DNA of 64,000 bases. Source: Brassica napus (taxonomy: Eukaryota > Streptophyta > Magnoliopsida > Brassicales > Brassicaceae). The stretch covers positions 13,585,683 to 13,649,682 of the forward strand of contig NC_063439.1 of the NCBI RefSeq assembly GCF_020379485.1. The letters are read 5' to 3'. Under the pieces are notes generated by a model, which was not told where the DNA came from, did not search any database, and worked only from the letters and a program-made list of their open reading frames with translations. Positions 21,803 through 32,942 of the stretch are shown one piece after another. Numbering within the stretch: position 1 is the stretch's first letter; the number at the start of each line of letters is the position of its first letter. The translations under genes and the position numbers were made by a program.

Positions 21803-22060
21803 TGATATGCCATTAAGAGTTTACGCGAGAAAGAGGAAGGGATGAGTTGAGGAAGAGAAGAATAATGTGATGAACAAGGATGCTGAGCTGGCAGTGGCTT
21901 TTACCGAGACTTAGTGAAGTTGTGATATGGTTATTGGGCCTCACTATATAAGAGGATCCAGTAGTTGATTTGAGAGTTAGTTAGGAATTGGCTTAGGCCT
22001 GGTTTGTAATCTTGAGAGTACTTTGTAATTGGCTTGAATCTATCAACATGCAGATTGTCA
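21803..22060 (+). repeat. Probable LTR of the outermost chromovirus, right end uncertain
   Basis: Starts TGATATGCC straight after the polypurine tract. A TATATAAG box lies at 21945-21952. The right end was set near TGTCA by eye; no second copy remains to define it, because the left half of the element is truncated. Confidence 0.45.
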
Positions 22061-22540
22061 TTTCCTCTGTGTTGGGAAACCTCTGTCTTCTCAATGGCTC
22101 AGTGGGGCTGTTTTGAAAGATAGCTTGGGTCAGAGATGGTCATTGTTTCTTTAGGAAGAAAAGACTTGTTGGCTCAGTTTCCGTTTGCGACAGTCGTTGG
22201 TTGCCTCCCTGGTTTGATCAAGTCGAAGGATCTATTTGTAGGGAAGACGAGCAAGACAAGAGGGCTAAATCCTAAACTTGTTCAAGATTGAGTCATTTAG
22301 TATGTATCAGAGGTTTCATCTTGTGTGTGTTTTTTTTCTCTTTCGTGCGACCTCTTTGTTTCATTGTGGAGTGAGTGTAGGTTTGCTCATGCTGTTTGTG
22401 TGTTGTATCTTTGATGTACTATTGATATTATTTGAATCAAATAAAAAACCTGAAGAATAGTTAAGCAAACGGAAACCATTGGAATCGGCGGTCATACAAT
22501 ATTTATATATATTCATAAAATTAGGGATAAAAATGATAAT
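22061..22540. other. No gene recognised
   Basis: Mixed-composition sequence, T-rich near 22320. It may be the last of the outermost element or its insertion site. No coding signal. Confidence 0.5.
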
Positions 22541-22619
22541 TAGAGTTTTGATATAAAATATTTATATATATAATATTTTAGGGGTTGTATATTTAGTAAG
22601 ATACTAGTATATGGAGTTT

Positions 22620-22700
22620 GGTGTACTTCAGACCCTAACCCCAAATCCTTACATCATACTTCAAACCCTAAACCCCATAACTTAACCCTAAACCATAGAC
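22620..22700. repeat. Telomere-like degenerate repeats and (AT)n
   Basis: AACCCTAAACC-like blocks spaced irregularly, then an AT microsatellite. The same composition occurs near 54980-55040. These look like CACTA subterminal filler rather than true telomeric DNA. Confidence 0.5.
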
Positions 22701-23303
22701 ATATATATATATATATATATATCATACCCCAAATTGATCATATACCCTAAACTATTAACTAAAAATCTTAAAACTCTAAATGTATACCATAAATCATATA
22801 CCCTAAATCATATATATATCATATACTCTCTTTTTTTGTCATCATCTATATCATATACTCAAAACTCACACCTTTAACCTCTAATTTTTAAATACAAAAA
22901 TAAATATAATCAATAATTACAAAAATAAAAATTTATATAAATCTAACTACTAGATAATACTTAAAAAGGTTATGTAAAAAAATGAAAATCTTAACCTCAT
23001 ACTTTATATATCTAAACTTTAAACCCACAAATTTTAAACCATATATCATAATAAACATAACCTTTAAACTCAAAATTTTAATATTCTAATTCATACTTAA
23101 AATAAATTAAAACTATGATATATAAATGTTATATTGTCTAACATATATATTAATAAAACAATAAATCAAATTTCTATATATGTTTACCAAATATAAACTA
23201 TCAAATAACATAAATAAAAGAGAGAAAAAGAAACATTGTCATTGACCAATAATATAACACTACACGGATCACAATCCTTTACCATTACATTAGATTTAAT
23301 CCA

Positions 23304-25074
23304 CAGCTTTCCTTTCTCTAACTTCTCTCCAACTTCTCTCTAGAAAGTAACCGACCTAAGATTTCCGTTCCAGTGGCCGGTGGCCTTCCGCCGCCGGTCG
23401 CCTTAGTCTCTTTGTTTTTGTTTTTGGGTTGTATCATATTACTAATCTTTGATCTTACGGTCGATTTACTTCCTTCGCTAAGGCGATTCTCAATTCGGGT
23501 GGGCGATTTTGTCGTGTAGCTTCATCCAAATCGGAGTGTTTTTCATTCCTATCTTCTCTGATAAGGTTGAAGATAAATAAAAATCTATGGAAGTTTTGCC
23601 TTCCGCAGTTCTTCAAGTTTATCCCATCAATTATTTGATTGGATGCTTTTTTCTTTGTTTCAACTTAACATTTCTCCATGAGAGTCAGTCTTTACCATTT
23701 TAATTAGCCACTAGATCTTGACCCGCACCTCCGCGCGGGTGTTGGATTTAACTTGCGTTCAATGTAAATTTATAAACCATTGGACGACAAAAACAAAATT
23801 ATAAACCATTGATTTTATAAAATGTCCATTTATATTTTTATGTTTTGTAAAATATATTTAGTGTAGAATATATTATATTATAATATAGATGTTTGATAAA
23901 AAAAATTTATATGTACATAATATTATATTAATAATTTTATAACTTGATGCAATTTGATGTAATTGTTATATTCATATATAACCCTTTTTTTGTTTATTTA
24001 TTTAAAAATGATTTAATTTTTTACTGTAGGTTTTTATGAATTATTATTAATTTTATGATATTAGGTTTTCTTGAAAATTGTATTGTAGCAGATTAAATAT
24101 ACTATATATTACAGTTTGTGATTTTATTTTCAGCAAAACGAAATAACAATTCATTGTAATTAATTAATTTAAATTTTTGATTTTAAGTGAAGTTGCAGAT
24201 TTGTAAATAAGAAAGAAATGCAATGACTAAATGTGTAAATAAAAAAAAAATTTAATCTGCTATCTGTGTTTCCAAACAATTCTCATTTAATTTGCTATCA
24301 AAGTTTCCAAACGACAGAATCTGTAAATGAGAAAGAAATACAGTGACTAAATATATAAATAAAAAAAATATTTAATCTGCTATCCTTGTTTCCAAACAAT
24401 TTTCATTTAATCTACTATCTAAGTTTCCAAACATTACCAAAAGGTATTTCAGTTTTAATAATATAGATAAAAAGGCGTTTCTGGGTAAAGCTTTTTATTG
24501 AGGGATGATTGAGTTCTATTGGGATTCTTAGGTCTTTTGAGGAAGGTTTAGTAGAGTTGGCATTTTGATAACGGTCCAACAAAAGATCTATCTTCATCTA
24601 ACTGAAGTTTCCTCTGTTTGAATCAACAAGGAATCAAGTTTTTTTGATGAAGTAATTGAGGTTTGACGAAAGGTTCATTGGCATCGGCGTTTTAATCAAG
24701 TTTGACAGAGAGAGTCCCCAATAAAATCTCCAGGAGATTCATGGTGCTTGAATAGAGTAAAGGCTAAGTTTGCAATATTTGCTTTACTCAAATTTCAGAG
24801 AGATGCCACGGTGGGGAGAAGAATTCGAGTTGCAGTACAGAGAGCTTACGGCGATGGAGCTCCGAAGCGGTGTCGTACCAGCTGCCAGCTGCATGTGAGA
24901 CGCATGTCAAAGACAGAGAACGGCGCATAACTTCTGAAGCTTCTCGAGTTCTTTTTAATATGGGTTGTAATTTACTAATTCTCTATTTGGGCTTTTAAGT
25001 TGTAAAATTCTGATGCCAAATTGTAAACAATGCCTTATGGCATAGTTAATAAAACTTAAAGTTGACAAAAAAAA
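23304..25074 (+). mobile_element. Poly(A) non-LTR retroposon (non-autonomous, LINE- or Sadhu-like), interrupted by a Helitron
   Basis: Flanked by the 12-bp target duplication AGATTTAATCCA (23292-23303 and 25075-25086) and ending in AAAGTTGACAAAAAAAAA, the usual signs of target-primed reverse transcription. Without the Helitron it is about 1.0 kb. No RT or endonuclease ORF. The 5' part is CT-rich with a CCGCCGCC block; the 3' part has stop-rich sequence and a polyadenylation-like AATAAAAC before the tail. It resembles non-autonomous plant retroposons such as Sadhu; family assignment is a guess. Confidence 0.75.
23711..24467 (-). mobile_element. Non-autonomous Helitron
   Basis: On the minus strand it starts TCTATATTATTAAAACTG and ends with the hairpin ACCCGC...GCGGGT, a 10-nt spacer and CTAG. 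It lies between A and T as Helitrons do. 757 bp, AT-rich, no RepHel gene. It sits inside the poly(A) retroposon. Confidence 0.85.
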
Positions 25075-26156
25075 AGATTTAATCCAACGAACCAAATCTA
25101 ACAATACTCATCTCTCTCTTTTTTTCTCTGTGTCGATAGATTCTTTGTCTATCTCTTTGCCTTTAATTTTTTTCTTCTGAAAACTCATCTCTCCATAGAT
25201 TCTCTCTCAATCTCTTAATCTCTATTAACAAAATCAAAACTTTTTTTCCTCTTCCTCATTCATCTCCTTCATCTTTGTCTCAGTCAAAACATATTCTTCA
25301 AGCCATGGCTGGAGGAAGACATGACAACAACGCTGGATCTGTCTCTATCTCTCTCTCTCTCTATTAGTTTGAATCTGATTTTATTTGTTTTGTTTGTAGG
25401 GTCGATTCAATACATGAGAGGCTGAAGAAGACGATGGTACATCCGCGCGTTACCACCACCATCGCTTCGCAGATCCATCCGTCTTCACCGGTCATTCTCA
25501 ATGAAAGTCCTTGTCTTTGGCTGGATGCCATTCAAAGGAGATATCTTGCCGGAGTCGAAGAGGGAGTGTAGTCGGAGCTGTGTCGGATTCTGTAGGTGGA
25601 GGAAGACGGTGGATGATGGAAGAAGACATCAGATGGCATAGCTGACAGAGTGTTTGAAGCGTCGATGGTGGAGGATCCAGTAAAGTTGGAGGCGGAGGCG
25701 GAGGCGCGAAGAGTTAGAGATTTTTTGAGGTTTTTTTGGTTTACAATTAAACCAAACTTGTAAACTGATCTTATTTGTAAACCGGTTATAATTGTAAACC
25801 GGTTATAATTGTAAAACATTTAATGTTTTTTTTTGGTTTAATGTGTAAACTGATCTTATTTGTAAACCGGTTATAATTAATAAAAAAATTTAAATTTTTA
25901 TCTCTAAACTAATTTTTAATTTAATTTAATCAATTATTTTTAATTAATTACTTTTAATCAATTAATTTATTTAATTTTAAAAAATTGCATAGAAACTATC
26001 GCTATCAATATTTATTTAACTATAGCATCTGAAAGATCCGTTACCAAAAGGATCAGACCTACGATAAATGGCGTTGTCAGAGTGTTTTAGGGAGCACTAT
26101 TAAAACGAACTAATAGCGTTTAACGACCGCTATTAATACTCACATTTCCTGTAGTG

Positions 26157-27151
26157 ATGGTTATGCAGAGTGATTCAGACCATTTTATATTTGTGAAGGT
26201 GTTTAGTAAAAATGATTTTATCATTTTGCTGCTAGATTATATGCTGGTTGTGAGCATGAACATGGACAAAATTCAGAAATTGTAAGAGTAGCTTAGCATA
26301 TCCTTTGATATAAACATATAGGTATAGTGAAATAGATTATTTGTAAAAGAATTGTTTGAGATAGAGGTGAAAAGCTGATTTACTTATCTCAGGAGTACAT
26401 TGAAAATACTTAAACAGTTTCATATAGACAAGTCTAAAGTGTTGAGCACTCCTCGTGCTCCACACTTAATACTGAACAGTCAACAAATTCTAAAGACATA
26501 TGCAAAGAAGGAAGATATGACGAAAGTTTCATATGCTTCTACAGTGGGTAGTTTGATATATGACATGGTATGTACAAGATCGGATTTAGCCTACGCTGTT
26601 GGAGTTGTCAGCAGGTTTCTCTCTAATTCGGGAAGAGAACATTGGAATAATGTAAAGAGGATTTTGAGACATCTCTTAGGCACTTCTGATTTAAATATTA
26701 CATTTGGAGGTAAAAAGAAATTGCTTGTCAGTTACACTGATTCTAATATGTATGGGGATATTGTTTCTAGTAAATCTACTTTGGGTTACTTGGCAACATT
26801 TGTGGATGAAGATGTGGCTTGACAGTCAAAGCTGCAACGTAAGCTTGTAAAGAGTTGTTGTGGATGAAAAATTTCCGTGAAGAAATCATTTCAAGTAGGA
26901 AAAATATGTGTTTCTTTGTGATAGTCAAAGCGCCATTTGTCTTGGAAAGAATTATACATTTCATTCGAAGTTGAAATGAATTCATAGGAGGTATCATTTG
27001 ATATAAGATGTGGTTGCTTTTAAGGAACTGGAACTTGTAAAGGTTCATACGGATGATAAGAGAGTTGATATGATGACAAAGTCATTGCTGAGGGTGAAGA
27101 TGCAGAGAGATAGATGGAATGGTGGTTTCCTCCAACTAGTCGGAGGGGGAG
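26157..27151 (+). pseudogene. Ty1/copia relic: end of reverse transcriptase and RNase H
   Basis: The region before 26300 holds a degenerate RT active-site motif (LLDYMLVVS). From 26400 the reading continues with KILKQFHIDKSKVLSTP, then SYASTVGSLIYDMVCTRSDL and the RNase H start VSYTDSNMYGDIVSSKSTLG, all Ty1/copia hallmarks. TGA at 26820 and many later frameshifts break it, although LWMKNF and VHTDDKRVDMMTK remain recognisable to about 27110. Gag, integrase and most RT are missing; the left edge coincides with the CACTA terminus, which may have inserted here. Confidence 0.85.
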
Positions 27152-27400
27152 TTTTTTGGCTTCTCCTAGATGGAGGAAACCCAATGAGCTTGGTTGGTGA
27201 TAACCAAACTTGAAGTTGGACTATTGGTATTAGTCGATGAGATTAATATTGGACCTTGGGGTTAGTGAGACTATATATAAAGTCTCTTAACCTAATTTTG
27301 TGTGGTTGGAAGACATAACACAATAAAAGAAAGAAGAGTACTCAAGAAGACACTTAAGACATAAGAGAGAAAAAGAGAGAAGAATGCATAGTTCGTCTAG
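27152..27400 (+). repeat. Probable 3' LTR start of the copia relic
   Basis: Follows the polypurine-like CGGAGGGGGAG. It contains CTATATATAAAG (TATA) near 27270 and a purine-rich leader-like segment to about 27390. No second LTR copy was found, so the ends are approximate. Confidence 0.5.
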
Positions 27401-29123
27401 GTTTGTCAAGGCAATTTTGGAGGGTCAAACAGATCTTGATCTGGCTAATATTTTGTGGGATGCTTTTAACTCAATGAATTATAGGTTCACTGAATGGATT
27501 TTTGATTTCAACGGTTGGATATATGTTGTGTGGGTTTTAGTAAAATTAGTCGCCAACAGTGTCATCTTGAGTGTTCGGAAACTCCAACGCTGAGATTTTT
27601 TCTGATTAAGATGAGATTTGGCAGAGGTGTTGTCTACTTGATCATCTTGGATTTGTACGGTGGGATTAGTCTCTAGTTGCTGCAATCGTTATGAGCTGAT
27701 GTCATTTTGTTGTTGTCGGTCTTGAAGCTTGTATTTCTCTCTTGTTGCTGTTGTTGTTGTTCTTGTGTTGGACATAGCTCTTTGTAGCTAGAGTCTCTGT
27801 TTGCTGAGGTTGTTGAACATTGAGGATATGGTTGTAATCATCCCCATTTATATAGTGGATTTTGATTGTAATACGGTCTCGTAATTTTCTCCTTCTCACA
27901 TCGAGGAGGTTTTCTTACGTAAGAAGTGCTTGTCTCATTTAGTTTTTGCTCATAGTATATCATGGTCCACCACCAACCTTCTTTGTCTCTCTTTCAACAA
28001 TCATTTTATTATTCATTTACATACTTTTCTTTTATTGACATTTTCCTACAAGAACTAGCATCCAATTCTGTATTCCATATGAATTATTAGTCATGTTACC
28101 CACTTATATTTCTCTTTGACATTGTCCTACAAGAACTAGAATCAAATTTTGTATTCCATATGAATTATTATTCATGTTACCCACTCATATTTCTCTGATG
28201 TTCAATCACTTATGGTTGCTACCATTAGCTTTCTTGTTTTTCGTCACCAATTTTTTATATGTATTCCATAAATGAAACTATAGAAATCGCCTCTACTTTT
28301 TCTCGTAAAAAAAAATTCGGTTACTCTATTTGTATTTGATTCCTTGCATCTATAACTAATTTATCATACATGATGGTCAAGCATTGGTCTTGGGATCTCT
28401 TTGAATCTTATTTGCCGAGATACAATCACGGCTCTGGCAGCAATGAGACATTTTATTTGTTGTTGAGCATCAATTTGGAAGGGAAGATGCTTGAGGTAAT
28501 TATAATAAGGGTTTAAATTAATTTATTTGGCTACATGTATCACCAAAATACACTTATTTTTTTGGTCTCACTTCCAAAAGAATTCTAGAGATTAGCGTGC
28601 TTCAGCTGAAGTAGTGGAATAATGAGTTATCTATTGGGAAATGATTCGCGATATCATGTGAGTGAGGCCAAAACACAGAAAAAGATCATGTGGTGATTGC
28701 ATTGTCAGTAAACAAGTATTTTGAATCTCCCAAAAATTAACACACCGCCTTTCACACAAAATGTGGCCAACATGCCGAGTGAGCGGGTGTGGGAGACCTA
28801 TTAGCCATGGACGGTGTGGACAAGTGGTATCAAAACCAAATTTAGATTAGTGTATAGTTTTGTGCAGACTCACACTAACATAGATTGCGTTCCTCTGGCG
28901 CAACAAAGATATTGCATTCCGTGAAAAGGTAAATGGTAACATCCCAATTTGTAGATTTAAAATAATTGATTTAACTAAATATGTCATCTAAATGCACTTA
29001 CATTTTCAGTTAGATATCTAGAAAACTCTAAGGGAGTGTTATTGGATTGAATAATTCATTGGAGATGCTAATTACCTAACTCGACTTATAAATATGTGAT
29101 GGATTCTCTTGTTTTTATTTTAA
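27401..29123. other. Intergenic region, no gene recognised
   Basis: Mixed AT-rich DNA without convincing ORFs. It contains an 81-bp tandem duplication (28037-28198). The segment near 28740-28900 (TGTGGACAAGTGGTATC) resembles LTR-leader DNA but could not be assigned. Confidence 0.5.
28037..28198. repeat. 81-bp tandem duplication
   Basis: Two adjacent copies starting GACATT(T/G)TCCTACAAGAAC and ending near ATATTTCTCT, with a few differences. Confidence 0.85.
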
Positions 29124-30795
29124 CTAGATTTTAACCCGCACGTCCGTGCGGATAATTTTTCATTCTATAAATGTATTTGATTTTATTACAAACGTCTTAA
29201 AAATAGAGTTTCCATTTTAGTGTTATGTATTGTGTAACTCTATAATATTATTGTTTATATTTCTTATTTGCCATTATTAATATATATTGATTTGTTTAAT
29301 ACATTTTACTTTGTCATTAATTTTTATTACTTACTAATAATTTTCAAGTTAGGTAAAATAAAATAACAATGTGAAATAATCAAATAGAGAACCTCATTCA
29401 AAATATGTTTTTCCGTTAATCTATATATTTTGCATATAATACATTTTAAAATTTATTTATATTATACAAAATAAATATGGTTAAGATAATTTATATTTAC
29501 ATGTTGTGTTAAAAAAAATACACTGTTAACATCTATCATTTTAGTATTTTACGGAATTTATAAGTAAAAACACTATTTTGTTTAAATAATATAACCCTAT
29601 TATTTTAGAAAATCTTATTCATAGTAGCATCTAACATATTATTTTAGTAAATTTCATTGATATATGATATTTTTGAATGTTATGATATTAAGTTTTATTT
29701 TTTAATTAATATTTTAAAATATTATATTGCTTTACTTCTTATAACACATATAGTTTTTTTGTGTGGTGCATTTCAAAAAGTTATTCTTTATTATCTACGA
29801 TTTTATATTTTTAAAAATTTTAAAAATTATCATTTTGATTTTGAATATTTATTTTCAAAATTTATATTTTGTCAAGAAAACTTTGGAAAATTATACAACT
29901 ATTTTTGAGTTAGAAAGATTACATGAATTCTGATTCTTTTTTGCTACTAGATTAATATATTATGTTATAAGAATATTTGAATTTTCGGTAATATTTACTA
30001 ATATTTTCTGAACATTTTTTGTTATAATTAAAATATAAAAATAAATTTATGATTAAATTTTGATTTTTTATTAATATTTTAAATAAATTACTAAATTTTT
30101 AAAGTTTTCTAATAACATGTTTTTTAAATTGCATATGAACTAAATGTTATTGTACTATTATATTTTTGTATATAAACATTTTTAAACAATATATTATTGA
30201 GAGTTTCAAAATAAATAAAAAGATAATATATAGTTGTAGATATAAAAGTTTAACCTATGTTAAAATATTTGTTTTCTTATAAAAGATTATATATTTTTTT
30301 TTGAAACACTCTTATAAAAGATAATATAGTTTACGAATTTTAACTTATTTTAATGATAAGTGATAATTTATTTAAATGGAAATTTTAAAAATAAAATTTG
30401 TTAATTTACCTATTTAATATAATTTTGTCATATTTAATTCATATGGCATTTTTATTTTACATAATACAAAATATAATTATAAAATTTATAAAAATTGTAT
30501 TTAATTGTTCTTTTCTTGTTTCTAATAAGATTTTAGTTATCATTGATTTATAATAATATTAAATTATTAATTAGAAAATTAACTAATGTGTTATTTTATA
30601 AAAATATTTAAATTTTTAAGGAAGATTTTGTTAGATTCTTTCTCAACATAGTTTGTTATAATTAAAAAAAATCAAATTTATAGTTTGTTTATTAGTAATC
30701 TAAATAATCTAATATGTTATATTAACTAATTCGTTAAGCAGTTCTACTATGACTTATTAATGATATATAAAAATAGAACCTTAAATTAATAGAGA
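29124..30795 (-). mobile_element. Non-autonomous Helitron, 1.7 kb
   Basis: On the minus strand it starts TCTCTATTAATTTAAGG and ends with the hairpin CCGCAC...GTGCGG, then GTTAAAATCTAG. It is flanked by A and T. Extremely AT-rich with no RepHel ORF. The hairpin differs from that of the 23.7-kb Helitron, so the two belong to different subfamilies. Confidence 0.8.
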
Positions 30796-31099
30796 TTCTT
30801 AGGATGAATATTAAGGGAATTTATTATAATTCTTTTACGTGAATCTTTCTTCTTCCGAGTCGTGAGATTCTCCACTAGCGAAGCACTTATGGTGGTTAAC
30901 CATACGACATTATAGATATGCAGTAGCAAATGCATGTGTTGTTGCTTAAATTCACCTATTGTTTTCTAGGTGGGCTGGAGTTAGTGAGACAAAAAGAGAT
31001 TATCCTTTCAGCCACCATAAGCTTACCGTCCAGTTTTATGAACCATGCAATCAGTTATAGAATTAATTGCATGGTTATTAAGCAAGTATTTCTTGCAAC

Positions 31100-32243
31100 T
31101 TCCTCTGTTCTCTGGTCGTCTCTGTCTCTTCTCGGTGGGTGGTGTGGTGTTGTTGCTTTCAGTCCGGTGCGGCTTTGCTAGATCTGCTGGAGCTCGACGG
31201 TTGTGGAGGCGCGTGAGGACCGCTCCTTCCTTCCCTCGGTGACGACGTTTGGTCTGGTTGCTTCCCGACAGTTTTCTCTTGACTGCAGCGGCCCTCTCCA
31301 TAGTTTGGCAGCGCATGTGGCGTCGTCTAGGTTTCGAAGGTGCTCTCTCTGTTTCCGGCGTGGCAATGGTTGGAGGCGTGATGTGCTGTCGTCGGGCTAT
31401 GGCTCGGTTTCCATTCCGTGGTGGTTCTGAGTTGTTGCTCCTATTGGTAGTCTCAGGATTCTTCTTGCGGCTGTGCGTGTAGTGTGACGGTGGTCGAGCT
31501 CGACTCTTCTTCTCTTCTATGGTGAGGCGTTGGCGGTCTCCGGCGTTTGTGACTCCGGTGTTCTGCCTCCAAGTGGATTCGACACGACGATGTGCTCCAT
31601 CGTGTTGTCTTTTTCTCCCAATAAAAGCTCTGGTTGAAGCTTGTTATTGGGTTAGGAGTTGGGTTCTTGGTAAGTTGTTGGTTCTATAATTAGGCATCGT
31701 TCTAATTCCTGGTTTGGTCGTGGGTTTTGCTGGAGGATTTGTCCACTTCCGGTCCGTTTTCTCTATATGAGTCTTCTGCTAAAAGGGTATATACGGTCAC
31801 CGTAGTTTGAGCTAGAGGCGGTAATCTCCGGTTATTTCTTCCGAACAACGACATCGCCGGTTTGTCGGTTTATCCTCGTACCGCCAGCGTCTCCTTGACC
31901 AGGTTGGTCTGCAGGTCCGTGGTGGATTCTAGGCTCGATTTGTTGAGGTTTAGTGACTTGGAAGCTGTAGGAGCCGTGCTTCTGGGGTTTGAAGGCGCCC
32001 TATCTCTCGGTATCTCGTGGCTACTGGATTATCTCTTCTAATCTTTTCGGTGTTGCTTGGTTCGCCATTGCCTCGTTAAACTCTCAACTCTGTTCGATCG
32101 AGCCCCTCCTCTTTCTAGTTTATTGTTTTGACTGACGTGCGTTGCTTCTTGTTTAGTTTCATTTAATCTGCTTCTTGTCATCTTTGTATTTATGTCAAAA
32201 ACTGAAAATTTGGTATAATAATCTTAACATCTTACCAAAAAAA
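31100..32243 (+). mobile_element. Poly(A) retroposon with 16-bp target duplication
   Basis: AAGTATTTCTTGCAAC occurs at 31084-31099 and again at 32244-32259, right after the tail TTACCAAAAAAAAA. The 1.1-kb insert is much more GC-rich than its surroundings and has only short ORFs in all frames. The 3' end (AATTTGGTATAATAATCTTA before the tail) resembles plant LINE 3' ends, so it may be a 5'-truncated or internally deleted LINE or a LINE-mobilised transcript. It lies about 500 bp upstream of ARID5. Confidence 0.8.
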
Positions 32244-32259
32244 AAGTATTTCTTGCAAC

Positions 32260-32744
32260 ATCAAATTTCCATGAAGACTCATCATGTAAGCAAATTAACG
32301 AATTTGAAATTTTGAAAAAACAGAAACAATATCATTTTAAAAGTCTCTGAATTTAGAGAGAGCATGAAGGTCGATCACATGATGTTGTTTGTTTTTTTCT
32401 GCTTGTGTGAGTGAATGATGAAGCGAAAGCTATAATTATTCGAGGATTAAAAACCATGTTAAAAAAAAAACTGTATCTGCTTTAGGAGGAATTAATCTGA
32501 ACTGTTATTAGAATCATCGCGTGCCCAAATAAATAAATTCGAGCTTTGATTTTCTTTTGTTGGTTTAATTGTGCTTTGATTTTGGGGTTTCGATGAGAAA
32601 CAGAAACACTGTCTAATACTAAAATATATAATTTTTTTCTTTTTTTTTTAAATATTGTTCTTGAGATTTCTAACTTTAATCTGTGTGTACTAATCATCAA
32701 GTTGCTTCCTTTTTGACGGTCATTATCCCTTTGTGAATGAATGA
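32260..32744. other. ARID5 upstream region
   Basis: AT-rich non-coding DNA between the retroposon and the gene. No TATA box stands out near the expected start; transcription probably starts from a TATA-less promoter around the site-II motif. Confidence 0.45.
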
Positions 32745-32750
32745 TGGGCC
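32745..32750 (+). promoter_or_regulatory. Site-II motif TGGGCC
   Basis: TGGGCC about 190 bp before the ATG, followed by a CT-rich leader. Site-II elements (TGGGCY) are common in promoters of growth-related plant genes and are bound by TCP factors. Confidence 0.5.
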
Positions 32751-32877
32751 TCTTCGTTTAGGTTTTCTTTATTCCAATAATAATAAAAATCGTCTGTGCC
32801 TCTTCCTCCTCCTCCTCGCCTTCTTCTTTTCTAGGTCTCCTCGATTTCTCCCTTCTTCTTCCTCCACGAGTTACAAA

Positions 32878-32886
32878 TTAGGGTTT
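32878..32886 (-). promoter_or_regulatory. Telo-box in the 5' leader
   Basis: AAACCCTAA on the minus strand (TTAGGGTTT on plus), 57 bp before the ATG. Telo-boxes near start sites often pair with site-II motifs and are bound by TRB proteins (established knowledge). Confidence 0.5.
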
Positions 32887-32942
32887 ACGCGTTCAAAGGA
32901 TTTCGATTGGGTTGATTTCATAGAAGCTCGGTAATGCTTTGA

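Larger units (their letters stand above)
22541..26156. mobile_element. Probable non-autonomous CACTA-type transposon (left end unresolved)
   Basis: The right terminus reads, on the minus strand, CACTACAGGAAATGTGAG, followed inward by AAACGCTATTAG, resembling the AAACGCTAT subterminal motif of the CACTA element at 54695-62942. The left part (about 22620-23240) has the same layout as that element's left arm: AT-rich DNA with degenerate AAACCCTAAAC blocks followed by TTGACC/GGATCACA-type sequence and a CT-rich tract. No transposase ORF. The left terminus and the 3-bp target duplication could not be fixed. Confidence 0.5.

Noticed and set aside
22620..22700. Interstitial telomere repeat
   Set aside because: The AAACCCTAA-like blocks are irregular and mixed with AT-rich filler, and recur in the other CACTA arm.
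29657..29908. 83-codon Phe/Tyr-rich ORF
   Set aside because: Lies inside an AT-rich Helitron; typical chance ORF.
31023..31482. Overlapping ORFs of 60-97 codons in the GC-rich retroposon
   Set aside because: Open in several frames on both strands as expected from GC-rich DNA; no recognisable protein.
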